From contig JAPNXP010000004.1 in NCBI GenBank assembly GCA_028753945.1, positions 5,579,689-5,643,688 on the forward strand: a DNA stretch of 64,000 bases, in the 5' to 3' direction. How positions within the stretch are numbered: the stretch's first letter is position 1; every line of letters begins with the position of its first letter. The stretch comes from Hexactinellida sp. DTS-2022. Its lineage: Eukaryota > Porifera > Hexactinellida. The notes beneath the pieces are model-generated. The model was not told the origin of the DNA and did no database searches. It saw nothing but the letters and a program-made list of their open reading frames with translations. The position numbers and the translations under genes are program-made. Shown piece after piece: positions 32,001 through 44,000 of the stretch.

Positions 32001-35000
32001 AACCGCTTCGTGTCCCTTTAACCGCTTCGTGTCCCTTTAACCGCTTCATGTCCCTTTGCCATTACATATCCCTATAAGCTATAACCGATACGTGTCCCTT
32101 TATTCGCTTAATGTCCCTTTAATCGTTTCATGTCCGTTTAACCGCTACATGCCTCTTTAACCGCTTCGTGTCCCTTTAACCGCTGCATGTCCCTTTAACC
32201 GCTTCGTGTCCCTTTAACCGCTTCATGTCCCTTTAACCGCTTCGTGTCCCTTTAACCGCTTCGTGTCCCTTTAACCGCTTCATATCCCTTTAATCGTTTC
32301 ATGTCCGTTTAACTGCTTCGTGTCCCTTTAACCGCTTCGTGTCCCTTTAACCGCTTCATGTCCCTTTAATCGTTTCATGTCCCTTTAACCGCTTCGTGTC
32401 CCTTTAACCGCTTCGTGTCCCTTTAACCGCTTCGTGTCCCTTTAACCGCTTCGTGTCCCTTTAACCGCTTCGTGTCCCTTTAACCGCTTCATGTACTTTG
32501 CCATTACATATCCCTATAAGCTATAACCGATACGTGTCCCTTTATTCGCTTAATGTCCCTTTAACCGCTTCGTGTCCCTTTAACCGCTTCGTGTCCCTTT
32601 AACCGCTTCGTGTCCCTTTAACCGCTTCGTGTCCCTTTAACCGCTTCATGTCCCTTTGCCATTACATATCCCTATAGGCTATAACCGATACGTGTCCCTT
32701 TATTCGCTTAATGTCCCTTTAACCGCTTCGTGTCCCTTTAACCGCTTCGTGTCCCTTTAATTGCTTCATGTCCCTTTAACCGCTTCGTGTCCCTTTAACC
32801 GCTTCGTGTCCCTTTAAACGCTTCGTGTCCCTTTAACCGCTTCGTGTCCCTTTAACCTCTTCATGTCCCTTTGCCATTACATATCCCTATAGGCTATAAC
32901 CGATACGTGTCCCTTTATTCGCTTAATGTCCCTTTAACCGCTTCGTGTCCCTTTAACCGCTTCGTGTCCCTTTAACCGCTTCATGTCCCTTTGCCATTAC
33001 ATATCCCTATAGGCTATAACCGATACGTGTCCCTTTATTCGCTTAATGTCCCTTTAACCGCTTCGTGTCCCTTTAACCGCTTCGTGTCCCTTTAATTGCT
33101 TCATGTCCCTTTAACCGCTTCGTGTCCCTTTAACCGCTTCGTGTCCCTTTAAACGCTTCGTGTCCCTTTAACCGCTTCGTGTCCCTTTAACCTCTTCATG
33201 TCCCTTTGCCATTACATATCCCTATAGGCTATAACCGATACGTGTCCCTTTATTCGCTTAATGTCCCTTTAACCGCTTCGTGTCCCTTTAACCGCTTCGT
33301 GTCCCTTTAACTGCTTCATGTCCCTTTAACCGCTTCGTGTCCCTTTAACCGCTTCGTGTCCCTTTAACCGCTTCGTGTCCCTTTAACTGCTTCATGTCCC
33401 TTTAACCGCTTCGTGTCCCTTTAACCGCTTCGTGTCCCTTTAAACGCTTCGTGTCCCTTTAACCGCTTCGTGTCCCTTTAACCTCTTCATGTCCCTTTGC
33501 CATTACATATCCCTATAGGCTATAACCGATACGTGTCCCTTTATTCGCTTAATGTCCCTTTAACCGCTTCGTGTCCCTTTAACCGCTTCGTGTCCCTTTA
33601 ACCGCTTCGTGTCCCTTTAACTGCTTCATGTCCCTTTAACCGCTTCGTGTCCCTTTAACCGCTTCGTGTCCCTTTAACCGCTACATGTCCGTTTAACCGC
33701 TTCAAGTCCCTTTAACCGCTACGTGTCCCTTTAACCGCTTCGTGTCCCTTTAACCGCTTCGTGTCCCTTTAACCGCAACATGTCCGTTTAACCGCTTCTA
33801 GTCCGTTTAACTGCTACATGTCCGTTTAACTGCTACATGTCCCTTTAACCTCTACATGTCCCTTTAATCGCTACATGTCCGTTTAACCGCTTCAAGTCCC
33901 TTTAACCGCTACATGTCCCTTTAACCGCTACATGTCCCTTTAACCGCTCATGTCCCTTTAATCGCTACATGTCCGTTTAACGTCTACATGTCCCTTTAAC
34001 CTCTTCATGTCCATTTAACCGCTTCATGTCCCTTTAACCGCTCATGTCCCTTTGCCATTACATATCCCTATAGGCTATAACCGCTACATGTCCCTTTAAC
34101 CGCCACATGTCCCTTTAACCGCTTCGTGTCCATTTAACCGCTTCATGTCCCTTTAACCGCTTCGTGTCCCTTTAACCGCTTCGTGTCCCTTTAACCGCTT
34201 CGTGTCCGTTTAACCGCTTCGTGTCCGTTTAACTGATTCGTGTCCGTTTAACTGCTTCGTGTCCCTTTAACCGCTTCGTGACCCTTTAACCGCTTCGTGT
34301 CCCTTTAACCGCTTCGTGTCCCTTTAACTGCTTCGTGTCCCTTTAACCGCTGCATGTCCGTTTAACTGCTTCGTGTCCCTTTAACCGCTTCGTGTCCCTT
34401 TAACCGCCTCGTGTCCCTTTAACCGCTCCGTGTCACTTTAACCGCTTCGTGTCCCTTCAACCGCTTCGTGTCCCTTTAACCGCTTCGTGTCCCTTTAACC
34501 GCTTCGTGTCCCTTTAACCGCTTCGTGTCCCTTTAACCGCTTCGTGTCCCTTTAACCGCTTCGTGTCCCTTTAACCGCTTCGTGTCCGTTTAACTGCTTC
34601 GTGTCCCTTTAACCGCTTCGTGTCCCATTAACCGCTTCGTGTCCCTTTAACCGCTTCGTGTCCCTTTAACCGCTTCGTGTCCCTTTAACCGCTTCGTGTC
34701 CCTTTAACCGCTTCGTGTCCGTTTAACTGCTTCGTGTCCCTTTAACCGCTTCGTGTCCCTTTAACCGCTTCGTGTCCCTTTAACCGCTTCGTGTCCGTTT
34801 AACCGCTTCGTGTCCGTTTAACCGCTTCGTGTCCGTTTAACCGCTTCGTGTCCCTTTAACCGCTCATGTCCCTTTAATCGCTACATGTCCGTTTAACGTC
34901 TACATGTCCCTTTAACCTCTACATGTCCGTTTAACCGCTACATGTCCCTTTAACCGCTCATGTCCCTTTGCCATTACATATCCCTATAGGCTATAACCGC

Positions 35001-38000
35001 TACATGTCCCTTTAACCGCTACATGTCCCTTTAACCGCCACATGTCCCTTTAACCGCTTCGTGTCCATTTAACCGCTTCATGTCCCTTTAACCGCTTCGT
35101 GTCCCTTTAACCGCTTCGTGTCCCTTTAACCGCTTCGTGTCCCTTTAACCGCTTCGTGTCCCTTTAACCGCTTCGTGTCCGTTTAACCGCTCCGTGTCCC
35201 TTTAACCGCTACATGTCCCTTTAACCGCTACATGTCCCTTTAATCGCTACATGTCCGTTTAATGTCTACATGTCCCTTTAACCTCTACATGTCCGTTTAA
35301 CCGCTACATGTCCCTTTAACCGCTCATGTCCCTTTGCCATTACATATCCCTATAGGCTATAACCGCTACATGTCCCTTTAACCGCCACATGTCGATTTAA
35401 CCCCTTCATGTCCGTTTAACCGCTACATGTCCGTTTAACTGCTACGTTTCCCTTTAACCGCTACATGTCCCTTTAACCGCTACGTGTCCCTTTAACTGCT
35501 ACATGTCCCTTTAACTGCTACTTGTCCCTTTAACCGCTTCGTATCCCTTTAACCGCTTCGTGTCCCTTTAACCGCTTCGTGTCCCTTTAACCGCTTCGTG
35601 TCCCTTTAACCGCTTCGTGTCCCTTTAACCGCTTCGTGTCCGTTTAACCGCTCCGTGTCCCTTTAACCGCTCATGTCCCTTTAATCGCTACATGTCCGTT
35701 TAATGTCTACATGTCCCTTTAACCTCTACATGTCCGTTTAACCGCTACATGTCCCTTTAACCGCTCATGTCCCTTTGCCATTACATATCCCTATAGGCTA
35801 TAACCGCTACATGTCCCTTTAACCGCCACATGTCCCTTTAACCGCTTCGTGTCCATTTAACTGCTACATGTCCGTTTAATTGTTACATGTCGATTTAACC
35901 CCTTCATGTCCGTTTAACCGCTACATGTCCGTTTAACTGCTACGTTTCCCTTTAACCGCTACATGTCCCTTTAACCGCTACGTGTCCCTTTAACTGCTAC
36001 ATGTCCCTTTAACCGCTACGTGTCCCTTTAACTGCTACATGTCCCTTTAACTGCTACGTGTCCCTTTAACTGCTACATGTCCCTTTAACCGCTACGTGTC
36101 CCTTTAACTGCTACATGTCCCTTTAACCGCTTAATGTCCCTTTAACCGCTACATGTCCCTTTAACCGCTACATGTCCCTTTAACCGCTACATGTCCCTTT
36201 AACTGCTACATGTCCGTTTAACCGCTACATGTCCCTTTAATCGCTACATGTCCCTTTAACCGCTTCATGTCCCTTTAACCGCTACATGTCCCTTTAACTG
36301 CTACATGTCCGTTTAACTGCTACGTGTCCCTTTAACTGCTACATGTCCGTTTAACCGCTACATGTCCCTTTAACCGCTACATGTCCGTTTAACTGCTACG
36401 TGTCCCTTTAACCGCTTCATGTCCCTTTAACCGCTACATGTCCGTTTAACCGCTACATGTCCGTTTAAACGCTACGTGTCCCTTTAACCGCTTCATGTCC
36501 GTTTAACCGCTACATGTCCGTTTAAACGCTACGTGTCCCTTTAACCGCTTCATGTCCCTTTAACCGCTACATGTCCGTTTAACCGCTACATGTCCCTTTA
36601 ACCGCTACATGTCCGTTTAACCGCTACATTTCCGTTTAAACGCTACATGTCCCTTTAACTGCTACATGTCCGTTTAACCGCTACATGTCCGTTTAACCGC
36701 TACATTTCCGTTTAAACGCTACGTGTCCCTTTAACCGCTTCATGTCCGTTTAACCGCTTCATGTCCGTTTAACCGCTACATGTCCGTTTAAACGCTACGT
36801 GTCCCTTTAACCGCTTCATGTCCCTTTAACCGCTACATGTCCCTTTAACCGCTACATGTCCGTTTAACCGCTACATTTCCGTTTAACCGCTACATGTCCC
36901 TTTAACTGCTACATGTCCGTTTAACCGCTACGTGTCCGTTTAACCGCTACATGTCCGTTTAACCGCTACATGTCCCTTTCACTGCTACATGTCCGTTTAA
37001 CTGTTACATGTCCCTTTAACTGCTACATGTCCGTTTAACCGCTACGTGTCCCTTTAACTGCTACATGTCCCTTTAACCGCTACATGTTCCTTTAACAGCT
37101 TCATGTCCGTTTAACCGCTACATGTCCCTTTAACCGCTACATGTCCGTTTAACCGCTACATGTCCGTTTAACTGCTACGTGTCCCTTTAACCGCTACATG
37201 TCCGTTTAACCGCTACATGTCCCTTTAACCGCTCATGTCCCTTTAACCGCTACATGTCCCTTTAACCGCTTCATGTCCCTTTAACTGCTTCATGTCCGTT
37301 TAACCGCTCCATGTCCCTTTAACCGCTACATGTCCGTTTAACCGCTCCATGTCCCTTTAACCGCTACATGTCCGTTTAACCGCTACATGTCCCTTTAACC
37401 GCTACATGTCCGTTTAACCGCTACATGTCCCTTTAACCGCTCATGTCCCTTTAACCGCTACATGTCCCTTTAACCGCTTCATGTCCCTTTAACTGCTTCA
37501 TGTCCGTTTAACCGCTCCATGTCCCTTTAACCGCTACATGTCCGTTTAACCGCTTCATGTCCGTTTAACCGCTACATTTCCCTTTAACTGCTACATGTCC
37601 CTTTAACCGCTCATGTCCCTTTAACCGCTACATGTCCCTTTAACCGCTTCATGTCCCTTTAACTGCTTCATGTCCGTTTAACCGCTCCATGTCCCTTTAA
37701 CCGCTACATGTCCGTTTAACCGCTTCATGTCCGTTTAACCGCTACATTTCCCTTTAACTGCTACATGTCCGTTTAACTGTTACATGTCCCTTTAACCCCC
37801 TCATGTCCCTTCAACCGCTACATGTCCGTTTAACCGCTTCATGTCCGTTTAACCGCTTCATGTACTTTTAACCGCTACATGTCCCTTTCACTGCTACATG
37901 TCCGTTTAACTGCTACGTGTCCGTTTAACTGCTACATGTTCCTTTAACCGCTACGTGTCCCTTTAACCGCTACGTGTCCCTTTAACTGCTACATGTCCCT

Positions 38001-41000
38001 TTAACCGCTTAATGTCCCTTTAACCGCTACATGTCCCTTTAACCGCTACATGTCCCTTTAACCGCTACGTGTCCCTTTAACTGCTACATGTCCCTTTAAC
38101 CGCTTAATGTCCCTTTAACCGCTACATGTCCCTTTAACCGCTACATGTCCCTTTAACCGCTACATGTCCCTTTAACTGCTACATGTCCGTTTAACCGCTA
38201 CATGTCCCTTTAATCGCTACATGTCCCTTTAACCGCTTCATGTCCCTTTAACCGCTACATGTCCCTTTAACTGCTACATGTCCGTTTAACTGCTACGTGT
38301 CCCTTTAACTGCTACATGTCCGTTTAACCGCTACATGTCCCTTTAACCGCTACATGTCCGTTTAACTGCTACGTGTCCCTTTAACCGCTTCATGTCCCTT
38401 TAACCGCTACATGTCCGTTTAACCGCTACATGTCCGTTTAAACGCTACGTGTCCCTTTAACCGCTTCATGTCCGTTTAACCGCTACATGTCCGTTTAAAC
38501 GCTACGTGTCCCTTTAACCGCTTCATGTCCCTTTAACCGCTACATGTCCGTTTAACCGCTACATGTCCCTTTAACCGCTACATGTCCGTTTAACCGCTAC
38601 ATTTCCGTTTAAACGCTACATGTCCCTTTAACTGCTACATGTCCGTTTAACCGCTACATGTCCGTTTAACCGCTACATTTCCGTTTAAACGCTACGTGTC
38701 CCTTTAACCGCTTCATGTCCGTTTAACCGCTTCATGTCCGTTTAACCGCTACATGTCCGTTTAAACGCTACGTGTCCCTTTAACCGCTTCATGTCCCTTT
38801 AACCGCTACATGTCCCTTTAACCGCTACATGTCCGTTTAACCGCTACATTTCCGTTTAACCGCTACATGTCCCTTTAACTGCTACATGTCCGTTTAACCG
38901 CTACGTGTCCGTTTAACCGCTACATGTCCGTTTAACCGCTACATGTCCCTTTCACTGCTACATGTCCGTTTAACTGTTACATGTCCCTTTAACTGCTACA
39001 TGTCCGTTTAACCGCTACGTGTCCCTTTAACTGCTACATGTCCCTTTAACCGCTACATGTTCCTTTAACAGCTTCATGTCCGTTTAACCGCTACATGTCC
39101 CTTTAACCGCTACATGTCCGTTTAACCGCTACATGTCCGTTTAACTGCTACGTGTCCCTTTAACCGCTACATGTCCGTTTAACCGCTACATGTCCCTTTA
39201 ACCGCTCATGTCCCTTTAACCGCTACATGTCCCTTTAACCGCTTCATGTCCCTTTAACTGCTTCATGTCCGTTTAACCGCTCCATGTCCCTTTAACCGCT
39301 ACATGTCCGTTTAACCGCTCCATGTCCCTTTAACCGCTACATGTCCGTTTAACCGCTACATGTCCCTTTAACCGCTACATGTCCGTTTAACCGCTACATG
39401 TCCCTTTAACCGCTCATGTCCCTTTAACCGCTACATGTCCCTTTAACCGCTTCATGTCCCTTTAACTGCTTCATGTCCGTTTAACCGCTCCATGTCCCTT
39501 TAACCGCTACATGTCCGTTTAACCGCTTCATGTCCGTTTAACCGCTACATTTCCCTTTAACTGCTACATGTCCCTTTAACCGCTCATGTCCCTTTAACCG
39601 CTACATGTCCCTTTAACCGCTTCATGTCCCTTTAACTGCTTCATGTCCGTTTAACCGCTCCATGTCCCTTTAACCGCTACATGTCCGTTTAACCGCTTCA
39701 TGTCCGTTTAACCGCTACATTTCCCTTTAACTGCTACATGTCCGTTTAACTGTTACATGTCCCTTTAACCCCCTCATGTCCCTTCAACCGCTACATGTCC
39801 GTTTAACCGCTTCATGTCCGTTTAACCGCTTCATGTACTTTTAACCGCTACATGTCCCTTTCACTGCTACATGTCCGTTTAACTGCTACGTGTCCGTTTA
39901 ACTGCTACATGTTCCTTTAACAGCTTCATGTCCGTTTAACCGCTACATGTCCGTTTAACCGCTTCATGTACTTTTAACCGCTACATGTCCCTTTCACTGC
40001 TACATGTCCGTTTAACCGCTACATGTCCGTTTAACCGCTACATGTCCCTTTAACCGCTACGTGTCCCTTTAACTGCTACATGTTCGTTTAACTGTTACAT
40101 GTCGATTTAACCCCTTCATGTCCGTTTAACCGCTACATGTCCGTTTAACCGCTTCATGTCCGTTTAACCGCTTCATGTCCGTTTAACCGCTACGTGTCCG
40201 TTTAACCGCTTCATGTCCGTTTAACCGCTTCATGTCCGTTTAACCGCTACATGTCCCTTTACCCGCTTCATGTCCGTTTAACCGCTACATGTCCGTTTAA
40301 CCGCTTCATGTCCGTTTAACCGCTACATGTCCCTTTACCCGCTTCATGTCCGTTTAACCGCTACATGTCCGTTTAACTGCTACATGTCCGTTTAACCGCT
40401 ACATGTCCGTTTAACCGCTACATGTCCCTTTAACCGCTACATGTCCCTTTAACCGCTTCATGTCCCTTTAACTGCTTCATGTCCGTTTAACCGCTACATT
40501 TCCCTTTAACTGCTACATGTCCGTTTAACTGTTACATGTCCCTTTAACCCCCTCATGTCCCTTCAACCGCTACATGTCCGTTTAACCGCTTCATGTCCGT
40601 TTAACCGCTTCATGTACTTTTAACCGCTACATGTCCCTTTCACTGCTACATGTCCGTTTAACTGCTACGTGTCCGTTAAACCGCTACATGTCCGTTTAAC
40701 CGCTTCATGTACTTTTAACCGCTACATGTCCCTTTCACTGCTACATGTCCGTTTAACTGCTACGTGTCCGTTTAACCGCTACATGTCCGTTTAACCGCTA
40801 CATGTCCGTTTAACTGCTACATGTCCGTTTAACTGCTACATGTCCCTTTAACCGCTCATGTCCCTTTAACCGCTACATGTCCGTTTAACCGCTACATGTC
40901 CCTTTCACTGCTACATGTTCCTTTAACAGCTTCATGTCCGTTTAACCGCTACATGTCCCTTTAACCGCTACATGTCCGTTTAACCGCTTCATGTCCGTTT

Positions 41001-44000
41001 AACCGCTACATGTCCGTTTAACTGCTACGTGTCCCTTTAACTACTACATGTCCGTTTAACTGCTACATGTCCGTTTAACTGCTACATGTCCCTTTAACCG
41101 CTCATGTCCCTTTAACTGCTACGTGTCCCTTTAACCGCTACATGTCCGTTTAACCGCTTCATGTCCCTTTAACCGCTTCATGTCCGTTTAACCGCTCCAT
41201 GTCCCTTCAACCGCTACATGTCCCTTTAACCGCTCATGTCCCTTTAACTGCTTCATGTCCGTTTAACCGCTACATGTCCGTTTAACCGCTTCATGTCCCT
41301 TTAACCGCTTCATGTCCGTTTAACCGCTTCATGTCCGTTTAACCGCTTCATGTCCGTTTAACCGCTACATGTCCCTTTAACCGCTACATGTCCGTTTAAC
41401 CGCTTCATGTCCGTTTAACCGCTACATGTCCGTTTAACTGCTACGTGTCCCTTTAACTACTACATGTCCGTTTAACTGCTACATGTCCGTTTAACCGCTA
41501 CATGTCCGTTTAACTGCTACGTGTCCCTTTAACTGCTTCATGTCCGTTTAACCGCTACATGTCCGTTTAACCGCTACATGTCCCTTTAACCGCTACGTGT
41601 CCCTTTAACTGCTACATGTCCGTTTAACTGCTACATGTCCCTTTAACTGCTACGTGTCCCTTTAACTGCTTCATGTCCGTTTAACCGCTACATGTCCGTT
41701 TAACCGCTACATGTCCCTTTAACCGCTACGTGTCCGTTTAACCGCTTCATGTCCGTTTAACCGCTTCATGTCCGTTTAACCGCTCCATGTCCCTTCAACC
41801 GCTACATGTCCCTTTAACCGCTCATGTCCCTTTAACTGCTTCATGTCCGTTTAACCGCTACATGTCCGTTTAACCGCTTCATGTCCCTTTAACCGCTTCA
41901 TGTCCGTTTAACCGCTTCATGTCCGTTTAACCGCTTCATGTCCGTTTAACCGCTACATGTCCCTTTAACCGCTACATGTCCGTTTAACCGCTTCATGTCC
42001 GTTTAACCGCTACATGTCCGTTTAACTGCTACGTGTCCCTTTAACTACTACATGTCCGTTTAACTGCTACATGTCCGTTTAACCGCTACATGTCCGTTTA
42101 ACTGCTACGTGTCCCTTTAACTGCTTCATGTCCGTTTAACCGCTACATGTCCGTTTAACCGCTACATGTCCCTTTAACCGCTACGTGTCCCTTTAACTGC
42201 TACATGTCCGTTTAACTGCTACATGTCCCTTTAACTGCTACATGTCCCTTTAACTGCTTCATGTCCGTTTAACCGCTACATGTCCGTTTAACCGCTACAT
42301 GTCCCTTTAACCGCTACATGTCCGTTTAACCGCTTCATGTCCGTTTAACCGCTACATGTCCGTTTAACTGCTACGTGTCCCTTTAACTACTACATGTCCG
42401 TTTAACTGCTACATGTCCGTTTAACCGCTACATGTCCGTTTAACTGCTACGTGTCCCTTTAACTGCTTCATGTCCGTTTAACCGCTACATGTCCGTTTAA
42501 CCGCTACATGTCCCTTTAACCGCTACGTGTCCCTTTAACTGCTACATGTCCGTTTAACTGCTACATGTCCCTTTAACTGCTACATGTCCCTTTAACTGCT
42601 TCATGTCCGTTTAACCGCTACATGTCCCTTTAACCGCTACATGTCCCTTTAACCGCTACGTGTCCCTTTAACCGCTTCATGTCCCTTTAACCGCTGCATG
42701 TCCCTTTAACCGCTACGTGTCCCTTTAACTGCTACATGTCCGTTTAACCGCTTCATGTCCTTTTAACCTCTTTTTCTTCATTCATTCATTCTCACATTTA
42801 TTTTTTATTTCTTTAAATTTTTTTCATTTATTTTAGTTGAACTATTTTTTTCTTTGTTTCCCTACTTATTTTTCATTTAGTTTTGCTTGTACTATTTTAA
42901 TTTGATTAAATTTACTATTTCTAAATCTCGTGTCCGTTTAACCGGAGTTGTCGTGGTTTCCTAGATTTAGTTTGGGCTCGTTCATACGCACCTAAGTTGC
43001 TAGTTTTGTATTAAAATTTAAAAGTATGGGAGCATCTCTTGATTTTGTTCGCTTAGATAAGAATAATACTCCTATATGAGACAGGGGTTAATATCTGTGT
43101 GTAGGCTGAGAGAGGGGAGAGGGACACAGGGGAGAGGGACACAGGACACAGGGGGGCAGGGGACTGCCGCCTCGAGAGGAAGATATTCCAGCTGCAGAGG
43201 AGACTCTCCGTTAAGGAGCGGGAGAACAGCTGTCTCAGGGGGACAGGGGACACGCCCCCCAGGGGCCTAGAGCGGTCCCATTCCGTCCGGTACTCCAAAC
43301 CCAGGGGCTCCAGTGGGGTAGGTTGTTGTTGTTGTTGTTGTTGTTGTGTTTGTTGTTGTTGTTTACTATTGCCGTGTAGAGAGAGGACTTGGTCTCGCTG
43401 AGACGGGATTTGGATTCGGAGAGAAAACAAAGGTCGCTGGACTGCAGTCTCCACAGACAGCAAGTAGAGCAGGTACCCTAGTTACGCCTCTGACCACAGG
43501 AATGTTACATATCCCTGTAGCTACGAGCTTCGCACAGAAACAAGCGGGATCAGCTGACGCGACGCGTGGAACAGCTGAGCAGACAGCTGGAGGCAGCCAA
43601 TCAGCTGTCAGACTGTAGCATGGAGTTTGAGATCGTGGAGAGACCCGAGGCCCTCCCAGGTAAGCCTGCTCTCCCTGGATACCGCATGGTAGTTAGGAAT
43701 GTGTGTAGACGAGGAGCTGCTGCGGTCCCGACGGAAGAATCAGCTGCGAGAGTCGAGTCCCTCGGGCCGCTCCTCGGGCGGGATCGAGTCCGGAATAGAC
43801 GTCTCCTCTGTCACCCTGGACCCATGGGACCGGGTACGTATAGGCATTCTATTTATTCTATTTATAGCACTGTTGTATAACGGTCTACCGTATTTGCTAT
43901 GGCTTCAGACTTTATACTTCCTATTGCACATCTACATTATAAGGATCACATCTCAAATTCTAATTGGAAAATGTCATGTGGCCCAAACTAATATGAAAAT

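Noticed and set aside
31678-42772. CRISPR-like array
   Set aside because: The unit has no alternating unique spacers. It is a pure 19-bp tandem repeat in a eukaryotic intron.
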